From Leifsonia sp. NPDC080035 (GTDB lineage Bacteria > Actinomycetota > Actinomycetes > Actinomycetales > Microbacteriaceae), in contig NZ_CP157390.1 of assembly GCF_040050925.1 (NCBI RefSeq), forward strand, positions 1,488,001 to 1,552,000: DNA of 64,000 nt, written 5' to 3'. How positions within the stretch are numbered: position 1 is the first letter of the stretch; each line of letters opens with the position of its first letter. The notes under the pieces were generated by a model, which saw only the letters and a list, made by a program, of their open reading frames with translations, was not told the origin of the DNA and searched no databases. Positions 7,496-17,032 of the stretch are shown here, in pieces. Both the position numbers and the translations under genes were made by a program.

Positions 7496-8130
7496 CCCGC
7501 GTACTCGTCATCGACAACTACGACAGCTTCGTCTACACGCTGAACGGCTACCTTCAGGAGCTCGGTGCGGAGACGGACGTCGTGCGCAACGACGACATCC
7601 CGGTCGAGGACCTTCCGGCCCGGCTGGCGGAGTACGACGCGGTCCTGATCTCCCCCGGACCGGGCAAGCCCGCGGACGCCGGCGTCTCCATCCCGGTGGT
7701 CGAGCGAGCGCTCGAGACGGGGCAGCCGCTCCTCGGTGTGTGCCTGGGGCACCAGGCCATCGCGGAGGCGTTCGGCGGTGTCGTGACCAACGCCGAGGAG
7801 CTCATGCACGGCAAGACCTCGCAGGTCGAGCACGACGAGAGCGCGCTGTTCGACGGCGTCCCGCAGCCGTTCACGGCGACGCGGTACCACTCGCTCGCGG
7901 TGGTGGACGGCACGATGCCGGAGGAGCTCGTCATCACGGCGCGTACGGGCGGCGGCGTCATCATGGCGCTGCAGCACCGGACGGCGCCGATCTACGGGGT
8001 GCAGTTCCACCCGGAGTCGGTGCTCACCGAGGGCGGCTACCGGATGCTCGGCAACTGGCTGGAGGCCGCCGGTCTCGCCGGCGCGGCCGAGGCGTCCCGT
8101 GCGCTCAACCCGCTCGTCAAGCTCGGCTGA
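7492..8130 (+). CDS. pabA: Aminodeoxychorismate/anthranilate synthase component II (glutamine amidotransferase)
   Basis: A 212-residue class I glutamine amidotransferase that supplies ammonia to chorismate-using synthases in folate or tryptophan biosynthesis. The nucleophile Cys is in GVCLGHQA, the His-Glu pair is in GVQFHPESVL, and the N-terminal signature is VIDNYDSFVYTL. The GTG at 7492 overlaps the preceding stop. No component I gene is nearby. The location before pknB corresponds to the gene called trpG in mycobacteria (Rv0013); PabA function is inferred from that context and either pathway remains possible. Confidence 0.92.
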   Translation: MTRVLVIDNYDSFVYTLNGYLQELGAETDVVRNDDIPVEDLPARLAEYDAVLISPGPGKPADAGVSIPVVERALETGQPLLGVCLGHQAIAEAFGGVVTNAEELMHGKTSQVEHDESALFDGVPQPFTATRYHSLAVVDGTMPEELVITARTGGGVIMALQHRTAPIYGVQFHPESVLTEGGYRMLGNWLEAAGLAGAAEASRALNPLVKLG

Positions 8131-8153
8131 GCGGCCGGCTCACCCGACCGGTG

Positions 8154-9848
8154 TCAACCGGAGCAGTAGGTGAGCTCGACCGTAGTGCCCTGAGGCACAT
8201 CGCCCGGCACGACGGACTGGGTGTGGACCAGCGGCGCTCCCTTGTCCTGCGGACATGACGGGTCCGCCTTCGGAGCGGCCGTGAGCCCGAGCTGGGAGAG
8301 CATCCCCGACGCGGCTTGGATGGACTGGCCGGTCAGATCGGCCAAGGTCACCTTGCCGCTCGAGACCGTGAGCCCGATCGCGTCGCCTTCGTGCGCGTTC
8401 TGGCCCGCCGCCGGACTCGAGGAGATGACGACGTTGGCGGCGACGCTCGGAGAGTTCTCCGTCGTCGTCGGTCCGACCGTGAGGCCGGCGGCCTGCAGCG
8501 CCTGCTTCGCGGCGTCCGCCGTCATGTTCGTCACATCGGGCACCTGGACGGCCTTCTTCCCGGTGGACACGATGAGCGTGACCGTCTCGCCCTTCGCCAT
8601 GACGATGCCCGCGGCGGGATCCGTGCGGATCACCTCGCCGGAGGGGTACGTGGAGCTCTCCTCCTGCGTCTGCGTCCACTTGAGGCTCAGGTCCTCGAGC
8701 TTCTTGCCCGCGGCGTCGACGGTCTGCCCCGACAGGTTCGGGACGGGGCGCGAGGTCTCGGGCATCGTCGTGCTCGGCGCGAGGCGGAGCACCCAGGCCA
8801 GGACGGCGACGATCACGACCGCCATCACGGCGACGCCGGCCCAGATCCAGATCACCGGTGGGCGTCGCTGCGTGCGCACCATGGTCTGGTCCTCGGCGAG
8901 CTGCCGGAAGGCCGCCTCTGGGCCGGACGAGGTCGTCGGAGGCGCTCCGAAGAGGTTCTCCGCGAAGTCGTCCTCCTTCTTGTGCACGGGGACGCGTCCC
9001 GCGGCTGCCTCTTCGAGGTCGTGCCGGAAGTCGGCGACGGTCTGGTACCGGTCGAAGCGATCCTTCGCGAGCGCGTGCGCGACCACGACATCCATCGCCG
9101 GCGAGACCTTGTGGTTGATGGAGCTCGGCGCCACTGCCGTCTCGCTGACGTGCTGGTAGGCGACCGCGACCGGGGTGTCGCCGCGGAACGGCGGGCGGCC
9201 GGCCAGCATCTCGAACAGGACGACGCCCGTCGAGTACAGGTCGGTGCGCGCATCCACCGTCTCGCCCTTGGCCTGCTCCGGCGAGAAGTAGCTCGCGGTA
9301 CCGAGAACGGCGGTGGTCTGCGCCACTGTCGCCGAGGAGTCGCTGATCGCGCGCGCGATGCCGAAGTCCATCACCTTGACCTGCCCGGTCTTGGTGATCA
9401 TGACGTTGCCCGGCTTGATGTCGCGGTGCACGACGCCGGCGCGGTGGCTGTATTCGAGCGCCGTCAGGATGCCCTCGGTGATGCGGACCGCCTCGGAGGG
9501 CTCCAGCGGTCCCTGCTTGATGAGATCCTTCAGAAGGACGCCGTCGACGTACTCCATCACGATGAAGGGCAGCTGCGCCTCGTGCCCGTTCGGCTCGCGG
9601 ACCGTCTCCTCGCCCGCGTCGAAGACGCGCACGATGGTGGGATGCGCCATCCGGGCCGCTGCCTGCGCCTCCTGCCGGAACCGGGTGCGGAACGCCGGGT
9701 CGGTGGCGAGCGAGGGCTTCAGCAGCTTGATGGCGACGGTGCGCCCGAGGCGGGTGTCCTGACCGCGGTGCACGTCCGACATCCCGCCGCGTCCGATGAG
9801 TTCGCCCACCTGATATCGGCCTGCGAGCAGGCGGCTATCTGGGCTCAA
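8154..9848 (-). CDS. pknB: Serine/threonine protein kinase with three PASTA domains
   Basis: A 564-residue membrane kinase. The cytoplasmic kinase domain (about 1-275) has the Gly loop IGRGGMSDVH, the ATP-binding VAIK lysine, HRDIKPGNV, DFG and the SPEQ segment. One transmembrane helix lies near residue 340 (VIWIWAGVAVMAVVIVAVLA). Three extracellular PASTA repeats (roughly 370-430, 432-497, 498-564) bind muropeptides or lipid II. PknB homologues phosphorylate cell-wall and division proteins. Mycobacterial PknB has four PASTA domains, so this one has one fewer. It ends with cysteines in the last repeat (PSCPQ and YCSG), probably a disulfide. It is last in the fhaA-to-pknB operon. Confidence 0.95.
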   Translation of the reverse strand: MSPDSRLLAGRYQVGELIGRGGMSDVHRGQDTRLGRTVAIKLLKPSLATDPAFRTRFRQEAQAAARMAHPTIVRVFDAGEETVREPNGHEAQLPFIVMEYVDGVLLKDLIKQGPLEPSEAVRITEGILTALEYSHRAGVVHRDIKPGNVMITKTGQVKVMDFGIARAISDSSATVAQTTAVLGTASYFSPEQAKGETVDARTDLYSTGVVLFEMLAGRPPFRGDTPVAVAYQHVSETAVAPSSINHKVSPAMDVVVAHALAKDRFDRYQTVADFRHDLEEAAAGRVPVHKKEDDFAENLFGAPPTTSSGPEAAFRQLAEDQTMVRTQRRPPVIWIWAGVAVMAVVIVAVLAWVLRLAPSTTMPETSRPVPNLSGQTVDAAGKKLEDLSLKWTQTQEESSTYPSGEVIRTDPAAGIVMAKGETVTLIVSTGKKAVQVPDVTNMTADAAKQALQAAGLTVGPTTTENSPSVAANVVISSSPAAGQNAHEGDAIGLTVSSGKVTLADLTGQSIQAASGMLSQLGLTAAPKADPSCPQDKGAPLVHTQSVVPGDVPQGTTVELTYCSG

Positions 9849-9941
9849 TGCGGACTCCTTACGGGTGGTGGCTCCGGCTAGTGTAGCGGGCTGATTCTGA
9901 GAGATCTCCCTCGTGCGGGGGTCGACGTCAGGGGGTTGGCG

Positions 9942-11657
9942 TCAGGGCGTCGGCGGCGGCGAGGTCGGTCCCACTGCGGGGAGCACCGTGTAGGACGCCG
10001 CCGGGCTCTGTCCCGACTCCACGGACTCGCCCTGGTTGCAGAACACCGAGTACGTCAGCGAGTAGTCGCCTGCGGCGTTCGGGGTCCACGTGAACTTCGT
10101 GTCCTGGACGGGGGCCTGCGCCTGACCGTTGATGAACAGACGGCGCCCGGTCAGCTTCTGGCCCGCGGGGCAGGTGGCCGAACCGAAGGAGACCGTGATC
10201 TGCGAGTTCGCCATGCCCTGGCCGGACGGCGGGTTCGCCGAGACCGTGTCGGTCGGGGTGGGGATGGGGGTGAGGTCGGAGTAGACCTTCACCGTGACCT
10301 GGGTGCCGACCGGGACCGGGCCGGTCGGGTTCACGGAGTAGACCGTGTTGACCTGCTTGGCCGAGGTCGCGGCCGTGCCCTGCTGGACGTTGGCGACCAT
10401 CCCGAGATCCTGCAGCTTGGCGCGCGCCTCGTCCGCGGAGAGGCCGAGGAAGTCGCTCTCGGTGATCTGCACGGTGTTGCTCGTCGGGCTGGGCGTCGGG
10501 GACGGGGAGGTCGGCTTGGGGGACGGGGCGGTGGCCGCGGTCGTCGTGGGCGTGCTCGGCGCCGACTTCGGCTGGACGAGCAGGGCGATCAGCGTGCCGA
10601 TGAGCACGAGGGCGAGCAGCGCGATCAGGGCGATCAGCGGCCACGTCCAGGGGCTGCGCTTCTTCTCCTCGACCGGAGCCTCTTCGGTCTCCTCCTCGAC
10701 CGTCTGGGCGGCGGTCGCCGGGAGGACGGTCGTTGCCTGGGTCGGGGCGCTGCCCGGCGAGGTCATCAGGACGGTGGCCGCATCCGTGGCCGCCGCCGCG
10801 CCCAACACGGCGGGCACCGACGCGGCAGCGGCGCGCACGTCTCCGCGACGCAAGGCCTGGGCGGCGCGAGCGAGGTGGGCCGCGGAGGCGGGCCGGTCGG
10901 CCGGGTTCTTCGCGATGCAGGCGAAGACCAGGTTGCGGACGGGCTCCGCGACCGTGGCCGGAAGCTCCGGCGGCGCCTCGTTGATCTGCGCCATCGCGAT
11001 GGCCACCTGCGACTCGCCGGTGAACGGCCGGCGGCCGGCCAGGCACTCGTACGCGACGATGCCGAGCGAGTAGATGTCGGTCGTCGGCGATGCCGGGTGG
11101 CCGGAGGCCTGCTCCGGCGAGAGGTACTGCACGGTGCCCATGACCTGGCCGGTCGCGGTGAGCGGGACCTGGTCGGCGATGCGGGCGATGCCGAAGTCGG
11201 TGATCTTGACGCGGCCGTCCGGCGTGATCAGCAGGTTGCCCGGCTTGATGTCACGGTGCACGAGCCCGGCGGCGTGGGCGGCGTGCAGCGCGGCGGCGGT
11301 CTGCGCGACGATGTCCAGGGTGCGGTCGGTGCTGAGGATGTGCTCGCGCTCCAGGATGCTGGAGAGCGCCTCGCCGGGGACCAGCTCCATGACGAGGAAG
11401 GCGCTGCCCTCCTCCTCGCCGTAGTCGTAGACGTTCGCGATGCCTTCGTGGTTGACGAGCGCTGCGTGGCGGGCCTCGGCACGGAAGCGCTCGAGGAAGC
11501 CGGGGTCGCCGAGGTACTCGTCCTTGAGGATCTTGATGGCGACGGTGCGTCCGATCACCAGATCGGTGGCCTGCCAGACCTCGCCCATCCCGCCGATCGC
11601 GATCCGCGACTGCAGCTCGTAACGTCCTCCGAAGGTGAGCCCTGCTGTGGGTCTCAT
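9942..11657 (-). CDS. pknA: Serine/threonine protein kinase, PknA position, with PASTA and C-terminal beta domain
   Basis: A 571-residue kinase: kinase domain 1-270 with IAIGGMGEVW, VAIK, HRDIKPGNLL, DFG and LSPEQ; a Thr/Glu-rich linker; a transmembrane helix near 340; one PASTA-like repeat (TESDFLGLSADEARAKLQDL); and a C-terminal 90-residue domain with two cysteines that resembles an Ig-like fold by eye. Mycobacterial PknA lacks any PASTA domain, so the extracellular portion here is an elaboration. Gene order fhaA-fhaB-pstP-rodA-pbpA-pknA-pknB supports the assignment. The start at 11657 overlaps the pbpA stop by four bases. Confidence 0.92.
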   Translation of the reverse strand: MRPTAGLTFGGRYELQSRIAIGGMGEVWQATDLVIGRTVAIKILKDEYLGDPGFLERFRAEARHAALVNHEGIANVYDYGEEEGSAFLVMELVPGEALSSILEREHILSTDRTLDIVAQTAAALHAAHAAGLVHRDIKPGNLLITPDGRVKITDFGIARIADQVPLTATGQVMGTVQYLSPEQASGHPASPTTDIYSLGIVAYECLAGRRPFTGESQVAIAMAQINEAPPELPATVAEPVRNLVFACIAKNPADRPASAAHLARAAQALRRGDVRAAAASVPAVLGAAAATDAATVLMTSPGSAPTQATTVLPATAAQTVEEETEEAPVEEKKRSPWTWPLIALIALLALVLIGTLIALLVQPKSAPSTPTTTAATAPSPKPTSPSPTPSPTSNTVQITESDFLGLSADEARAKLQDLGMVANVQQGTAATSAKQVNTVYSVNPTGPVPVGTQVTVKVYSDLTPIPTPTDTVSANPPSGQGMANSQITVSFGSATCPAGQKLTGRRLFINGQAQAPVQDTKFTWTPNAAGDYSLTYSVFCNQGESVESGQSPAASYTVLPAVGPTSPPPTP

Positions 11658-13108
11658 TTATTCAGCACCGCCTCTAGTACTTTTCTCGCGATCGGCGCGG
11701 CGATGGAGTTCCCCGTGCCGCTCTGACCGCGTCCACCGCCATTTTCCACGACAACTGCAACAGCGAACCGAGGGTCGTTCGCCGGTGCGAACCCGGTGAA
11801 CCACAGCGTGTAGGGGTCGTTCTCCCCGTTCTGCGCCGTCCCCGTCTTTCCGCCGACTTCGACCCCGTCTATTCTTGCATTGCTCGCTACGCCGTGATCG
11901 ACGCCGTCGACCATCATCTGCTTCACCGTGTCGGCGTTCGCCTGGCTCAGCGGCTGCGAGAACTCCTTCGCCTGGAAGGTCTCGATCGGCTGCAGATCCG
12001 ACGAGCGGATCGAGTCGACGAGGTTGGGGGTCATCAGCGTGCCGCCGTTCGCGATGGCGGCCGAGACCATCGCCATCTGGAGCGGCGTGGCCTTGTCGTT
12101 CTTCTGGCCGAACGAGCCGAGCGCACGCTCGGCAGGGTTGGTGTAGAGCGGATACACGCTCTTCTCCACGGGGATCGGGATGCTGAGCGGCTGGTTGAAG
12201 CCGAACTTGTCGGCCTGGTCCTTGATGACCTCCGGCTTCAGCTGCATCCCGAGCTCGGCGAACGGGATGTTGCAGGAGAGGATCTGCGCCGTTGCGAGCG
12301 AGACGGTCGCGCCCGGCCCGCACGTGGTCAGCGAGTCGTTCTTGACCACCGTCGGCGACCCGGGCAGCTGCAGCGACGACGGGTTCGGGAACTGGCTGTC
12401 CTTGGTGTAGTCGCCCGTGCCGAGTGCCGTCGAGCTCATCACCGGCTTGAAGGTGGATCCCGGTGGGTTGAGGTCGCCGCCGATGGTGCGGTTGATCAGC
12501 GGGTCGCCCGGAGCGTCGAGCAGCTGCTGGTAGGCCGCATTCACCGCCTCGGTGTCGTGCGACGCGAGCGTGTTCGGGTCGTAGTTGGGCTTCGAGACCA
12601 TCGCGAGGATGCGGCCGGTCTTGGGCTCGAGGAGCACGACGGCGCCCTGGTAGTCGCCGAGCGCATCCCACGCCGCCTGCTGCGCGACCGGGTCGATGGT
12701 GGTCTCCACCGTCGCGCCCTGCGGGTTCTTTCCGGTGAAGATCGAGTTGATGCGCTCGAAGAACTGGGAGTTGGACGACCCGCTGAGCTTGTCGTCCAGG
12801 GCGCCCTCGAGCCCGGTCGCCTCGCCGTCGATCGGGTAGAACCCGGTGACCGCGGAGTAGAGGGGCCCGTTGCTGTAGACCCGCTGCCACTTGTACACAT
12901 CCTTCGACGGCACCGACTGCGCGATGGGCTGACCGCCGGCGAGGATCGCACCGCGCTGCGCGGAGTAGCTGTCGTTCCTGGCGCGGGTGTTGCGGGCGTC
13001 CGCCGAGAGGGTGTCCGCCTGGAAGACCTGCAGGATGGAGGTCGAGACGAGCAGGGCAAGGAACATGGCCAGCACGATCGTGCTGACACGCTTGATCTCG
13101 CGGTTCAT
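11654..13108 (-). CDS. pbpA: Penicillin-binding protein 2 (PbpA), peptidoglycan transpeptidase
   Basis: A 484-residue class B penicillin-binding protein. A single N-terminal transmembrane segment (about 9-27) anchors it. The transpeptidase motifs are all present: STFK (SXXK, active-site serine), SCN (SXN) and KTGTAQ (KTG). The N-terminal dimerisation domain includes the usual RNDSYSAQRGAILAG stretch. It cross-links peptidoglycan in partnership with the SEDS glycosyltransferase RodA encoded directly upstream, whose stop precedes this start by one base. Activity is expected to be controlled by the kinases and phosphatase of the same operon. Confidence 0.95.
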   Translation of the reverse strand: MNREIKRVSTIVLAMFLALLVSTSILQVFQADTLSADARNTRARNDSYSAQRGAILAGGQPIAQSVPSKDVYKWQRVYSNGPLYSAVTGFYPIDGEATGLEGALDDKLSGSSNSQFFERINSIFTGKNPQGATVETTIDPVAQQAAWDALGDYQGAVVLLEPKTGRILAMVSKPNYDPNTLASHDTEAVNAAYQQLLDAPGDPLINRTIGGDLNPPGSTFKPVMSSTALGTGDYTKDSQFPNPSSLQLPGSPTVVKNDSLTTCGPGATVSLATAQILSCNIPFAELGMQLKPEVIKDQADKFGFNQPLSIPIPVEKSVYPLYTNPAERALGSFGQKNDKATPLQMAMVSAAIANGGTLMTPNLVDSIRSSDLQPIETFQAKEFSQPLSQANADTVKQMMVDGVDHGVASNARIDGVEVGGKTGTAQNGENDPYTLWFTGFAPANDPRFAVAVVVENGGGRGQSGTGNSIAAPIARKVLEAVLNK

Positions 13109-13109
13109 G

Positions 13110-14507
13110 TCAGTTCACCACCAGCCGGGGTTGGTTGCGGACCGTATCGGAGAGGCGCAGCAGCAGGGCGACGATGATCCAGTTGGCCACGAGCGAGGAT
13201 CCACCCGCAGCGAGGAACGGCGTCGTCAGACCCGTGAGTGGGATGACCCTGGTCACGCCGCCGATGACGATGAAGCACTGCAGCGCGACGATGAAGGAGA
13301 GGCCGACGGCCAGGAGCTTGCCGAAGTCGTCCTGCCCGGCGAAGCCGATGCGCAGACCGCGCGCCACGAAGACGAGGTACAGAGCGAAGATGGCGAAGAG
13401 GCCGGCGAGTCCCAGCTCCTCGCCCAGGCTCGCGATGATGTAGTCGCTGCGCGCGACCGGCGTCACCCACGGCTGGCCCTGACCGAGGCCGGTCCCGATC
13501 AGGCCGCCGTGCGCGAGCCCGAACAGACCCTGCACGAGCTGGAAGCTGCCGCCCTGGGCGTCGTAGACCTTCTGAGCGAAGGGGTCGAGCCAGTTCTCGA
13601 AGCGGTCGTGCACGTAGACGAGGAGCTGGCTGGCGACGACCGCGCCGCCCACGATGAGCAGCACGCCGAGGATCACCCAGCTGATGCGCGCCGTGGCCAC
13701 GTACAGCATCACGAGGAACAGGCCGAAGATCAGCAGACCGGTTCCGAGGTCGCGCTGGAAGACGATCACGGCCATGGACATCAGCCAGACGATGAGGATC
13801 GGCCCGAGGTCTCTGGCCCGTGGGAAGCGGATCCCGAGGAACTTCTTGCCGACGGCCGACAGCGAGTCGCGTGCCTGCACGAGGTAGCCGGCGAAGAAGA
13901 CGGCGAGGCAGAGCTTGGCGATCTCGCCGGGCTGGAAGCTGAACGGGCCGATCCGGATCCACACGCGTGCGCCGAAGATCTCCTGGCCGATCCCGGGCAG
14001 CATCGGCAGCAGCAGGAGCACGAGAGCCGCGAGGCCGAAGATGTAGGTGTACCGCTGCAGGACCCGGTGGTTGCGGATCACGATGATGACGGCGATCGCA
14101 CAGGCGATCGCGATCGCTGCCCAGACGATCTGCTTGATGCCGTCCGACTCCCACCCGGTGACCTTGTAGTGGATGTCGATGCGGTAGATCTCGGCGATCC
14201 CGATCCCGGTGAGGACGGTCGCGATCGGCAGCAGGAACGGGTCGGCCTGCGGGGCGACGAAACGCAGGGCGACGTGCATCCCGAGGACCAGGGCCGAGAG
14301 GCAGGCGCCGTAGTAGACCAGGGTGAGGTCGACGTGTCCCTCGGCGCCCAGCTGGACGAGGACGACGGCCGCGGCGTTGATCCCGCAGGCGATCAGCAGG
14401 AGGAACAGCTCGAGGTTGCGGAGCTTCGCGGGAAGGCGCAGCCGTTTCACCGGGCCGGTGTCCGGCCTGGCCTGGCGGCGCTCGGAGACATCACTTCTTG
14501 ACGGCAT
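13110..14507 (-). CDS. rodA: SEDS family peptidoglycan glycosyltransferase RodA/FtsW
   Basis: A 465-residue polytopic membrane protein with about ten to twelve hydrophobic helices. The SEDS signatures are visible: FQRDLGTGLLIFG (with the catalytic-region Asp), GTGLGQGQPWVTPVARSDYI, SLGEELGLAG and GVTRVIPLTGLTTPFLAAGG. RodA polymerises lipid II into glycan strands outside the membrane. The start at 14507 overlaps the end of the phosphatase gene by 17 bases, so the operon is tightly coupled. A basic N-terminal cytoplasmic extension (about 25 residues) may interact with regulators. Confidence 0.95.
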   Translation of the reverse strand: MPSRSDVSERRQARPDTGPVKRLRLPAKLRNLELFLLLIACGINAAAVVLVQLGAEGHVDLTLVYYGACLSALVLGMHVALRFVAPQADPFLLPIATVLTGIGIAEIYRIDIHYKVTGWESDGIKQIVWAAIAIACAIAVIIVIRNHRVLQRYTYIFGLAALVLLLLPMLPGIGQEIFGARVWIRIGPFSFQPGEIAKLCLAVFFAGYLVQARDSLSAVGKKFLGIRFPRARDLGPILIVWLMSMAVIVFQRDLGTGLLIFGLFLVMLYVATARISWVILGVLLIVGGAVVASQLLVYVHDRFENWLDPFAQKVYDAQGGSFQLVQGLFGLAHGGLIGTGLGQGQPWVTPVARSDYIIASLGEELGLAGLFAIFALYLVFVARGLRIGFAGQDDFGKLLAVGLSFIVALQCFIVIGGVTRVIPLTGLTTPFLAAGGSSLVANWIIVALLLRLSDTVRNQPRLVVN

Positions 14508-15741
14508 CGCTCAACTGATCCACGATCGCTTGGGCCGCGGCGAGGTCGTCCGCGTTGATGGTCCCCTGCACAAGCTGTTTGTCGTAAGCGGGGAGGCTCT
14601 TGACGGTCACATCCGACTCCTCGTAGACGTGCGAGAGGACGATGGGGCCCAGGTTCTGCTGCACACCCTGGAAGATGGCGACCTTGCCGGCCGGGGATTC
14701 GCCGACGAAGAAGCGGGACTGGGTCCACTGGTAGCCGAAAAGCACGGCGAGCACGATCGCCACGACCACCGCGGCGAGCCCGATCATCCACGTCAGTCGC
14801 CGACGGCGAGCGCGGCGTTCATCCTCTTCGATCAGCTCGTCGAGGTAGTCCTCCGACTGCGGCTCGAAGTGCGTCGGACCCGTCGCTGGACGGATCGGAT
14901 GCAGGCGCAGCGTCGGGAGCCGGGACGCGCGCGCGGCCGGCTTGGGCTCGCCGAACTGCAGCGGCGCGGCGGCGGAGCCCACCGTCAGCGGCTCCTTGAG
15001 GACTTCGCCGCGCGACACGTCGGCGATGTCGAGGATGACCGCCGTCACGTTGTCCGGAGCGCCGGCGTCGAGGCTCTGCTTCAGCAGCTTGTCGGCGACC
15101 TGTTTCGGCCCCTCCTTGGCAGCGAGGGCGTTCTTCAGGTCGTCGTTCTTGACGACGCCGCTCAGGCCGTCGGAGCAGATCAGCCAGCGGTCGCCCGGCT
15201 GCGTCTCCAGGATCCAGGTGTCGATCTCGGGGGAGGCGTCCACGTCGCCGAGCACGCGCATCAGCACGGAGCGGCGCGGATGGACCATCGCCTCCTCCTC
15301 GGTGATGCGGCCGCTGTCGACGAGGCGCTGGACGAACGTGTGGTCCGTGGAGACCTGCTTGAGCTCGCCGTCGCGGTACAGGTAGATGCGGGAGTCGCCG
15401 ATGTGTGCGAGGGCGATCCGGTCGCCGACGCGGATGAGGGCGCTGACCGTGGTGCCCATCCCGGTCAGTTCCGGGTGCTCGAACACGGTCTCGGCGAGCA
15501 GGGAGTTCGCCGCGATCAGCGCCGACTGCAGCGCGAACTCCGCCTCGGAGGCCGTCTCGTACTCGCGGTCGGCCTCGCGGATGCGGGTCACCGCGATCGC
15601 GCTCGCGACGTCACCGCCGGCGTGGCCTCCCATTCCGTCGGCGACGACGAACAGGTCCCGGCCTGCGTAGCCCGAGTCCTGGTTGTTCGAACGGATCTTC
15701 CCGATGTGGGAGACGGCCGCCGCGCGATTCGCTGCTGCCAC
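14491..15741 (-). CDS. pstP: PP2C-type serine/threonine phosphatase PstP/Stp
   Basis: A 416-residue membrane phosphatase that reverses phosphorylation by the PknA/PknB kinases. The catalytic domain occupies residues 1-235 with metal-binding aspartates in RSNNQDSG, VADGMGGHAGG, GDSRIYLYRDG and DGLSGVV. A linker, a transmembrane helix near 325 (WMIGLAAVVVAIVLAVLFGY) and a 90-residue extracytoplasmic domain follow. I place the start at the GTG at 15741, two bases after the fhaB stop, because the PP2C domain then starts at residue 8; the open frame upstream lies inside fhaB. Confidence 0.93.
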   Translation of the reverse strand: MAAANRAAAVSHIGKIRSNNQDSGYAGRDLFVVADGMGGHAGGDVASAIAVTRIREADREYETASEAEFALQSALIAANSLLAETVFEHPELTGMGTTVSALIRVGDRIALAHIGDSRIYLYRDGELKQVSTDHTFVQRLVDSGRITEEEAMVHPRRSVLMRVLGDVDASPEIDTWILETQPGDRWLICSDGLSGVVKNDDLKNALAAKEGPKQVADKLLKQSLDAGAPDNVTAVILDIADVSRGEVLKEPLTVGSAAAPLQFGEPKPAARASRLPTLRLHPIRPATGPTHFEPQSEDYLDELIEEDERRARRRRLTWMIGLAAVVVAIVLAVLFGYQWTQSRFFVGESPAGKVAIFQGVQQNLGPIVLSHVYEESDVTVKSLPAYDKQLVQGTINADDLAAAQAIVDQLSDAVKK

Positions 15742-15743
15742 GG

Positions 15744-16322
15744 CTACCGTCGCAGCTCGAATGTGGTCGTGCCGATCTTGATCGGGGTGTCGAGTGGGAC
15801 CTGGGTCGGGACCGTCACGCGCCGGCCGTCGAGGAACGTGCCGTTCGTGGAGTCGAGATCCTGGATCATCCACTCGTCGTTCCACAGGAGCAGGCGGGCG
15901 TGGTGGGTCGAGGTGTAGTCGTCTCGGATGACCAGCCCCGACTCGCTGGAACGTCCGATGGTGATGGGGTCGCGGCCGAGCGGCAGCTCCGTCCCTGCGC
16001 GCGGACCGGAGGTCAGCACGAGGCGGCGTGCGGTCTGGGTGCTGGCGTTCGAACCGCCGGAGACGGTGTTCGCGCCGGAGGGCAGGGACGAGACCGGAGC
16101 GTGCTGCATGACCGCCTCGGTCGGTCCGGCCGGCACCGCACTCGCTGCGGCGGGCGCGGCAGCGGGGAACGGGGACGCCTGGGCCTGCGGCTCCGGGAGC
16201 TTGCGCACCCGCTGCCCGAAGAGATCGGTGCGGAGCGCGTAGATGATGCCGAAGACGAACAGCCAGAGGAGCAGCAGGAAGCCGAACCTCAGGACGAGGA
16301 GTGCGAGTTCACTGGGGTTCAT
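15744..16322 (-). CDS. fhaB: FHA domain protein FhaB (FipA type)
   Basis: A 192-residue protein with one N-terminal transmembrane helix (about 5-28), a Pro/Ala-rich linker, and a C-terminal FHA phosphothreonine-binding domain (about 105-190). The binding residues are in PITIGRSSESGLVI, STHHARL and DLDSTNGTFLDG. In mycobacteria FhaB/FipA is a substrate and reader of the PknA/PknB kinases that links them to FtsZ and FtsQ. The start overlaps the fhaA stop by four bases. Confidence 0.93.
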   Translation of the reverse strand: MNPSELALLVLRFGFLLLLWLFVFGIIYALRTDLFGQRVRKLPEPQAQASPFPAAAPAAASAVPAGPTEAVMQHAPVSSLPSGANTVSGGSNASTQTARRLVLTSGPRAGTELPLGRDPITIGRSSESGLVIRDDYTSTHHARLLLWNDEWMIQDLDSTNGTFLDGRRVTVPTQVPLDTPIKIGTTTFELRR

Positions 16323-17032
16323 GCCGGTCCCCAGAAGTTGTCACCCGCGGAGGCGCGGGGGGCGGCAGAGGCCTGGGGGAGCACGCGGAAGACGATGCGG
16401 GTGCGTCCGATCGTGATGACGGAGTCGGGGTCGAGGATGGCCTTCTTGACCGGCTCGCCGTTCAGCTTCGAGCCGTTGGTGGAGCCGAGGTCCTCCACCT
16501 GGGCGCGGTGGCCGTCCCAGGTGATCATGACGTGCCGGCGCGAGATGCCGGTGTCGTCCACGGTGATGTCGGCGTCGCTGCCGCGGCCGATCACGGTGCG
16601 GGCACGCGAGAGCGGGTAGTGACGGCCGTTCACATCCAGCACCGGCGTCCAGGCCACGTCGCCCTTGACGTTCTCGGAGTCGACCTGCAGCATCCCCACC
16701 GACAGGTCGGAATCCTCCTGCAGCTCGATCGAGATGCCGCCGGCGAACTGGTAGTGCTGGCTCGCCGCGTGCTTCTGCACGAAGGTGACGAGCTCGTCGG
16801 TGAGGGCAGCGCCCATCGACTGCATGCGCTGGTGGTCGGCGCCGGACATCCGCAGCACGAAGCGGTTCGGAGCGAGCACGCGGTCGCGGGAGACGACGGC
16901 CGCCTTCGTGTCCATCTCCTTGCGCAGGGCGCTCGTGAGCTCGACAGGCTGCAGCCCGGAACGGAAGGTCTTCGCGAACGCGCCGTTGACGGCGCGCTCG
17001 AGCCCCCGCTCGAAGTTGTCCAGTATGCCCAC
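16319..17032 (-). CDS. fhaA: DUF3662 and FHA domain protein FhaA
   Basis: A 237-residue cytoplasmic protein, first gene of the minus-strand operon. The N-terminal DUF3662 domain (about 1-115) starts MGILDNFERGLERAVNGAF. The C-terminal FHA domain (about 150-230) has TVIGRGSDADITV, SRRHVMI and DLGSTNGSKLNG. In mycobacteria FhaA binds phosphorylated MviN/MurJ pseudokinase and restrains lipid II flipping. Mycobacterial FhaA has a long low-complexity linker between the two domains; here the linker is nearly absent, making the protein about half the length. Confidence 0.93.
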   Translation of the reverse strand: MGILDNFERGLERAVNGAFAKTFRSGLQPVELTSALRKEMDTKAAVVSRDRVLAPNRFVLRMSGADHQRMQSMGAALTDELVTFVQKHAASQHYQFAGGISIELQEDSDLSVGMLQVDSENVKGDVAWTPVLDVNGRHYPLSRARTVIGRGSDADITVDDTGISRRHVMITWDGHRAQVEDLGSTNGSKLNGEPVKKAILDPDSVITIGRTRIVFRVLPQASAAPRASAGDNFWGPA

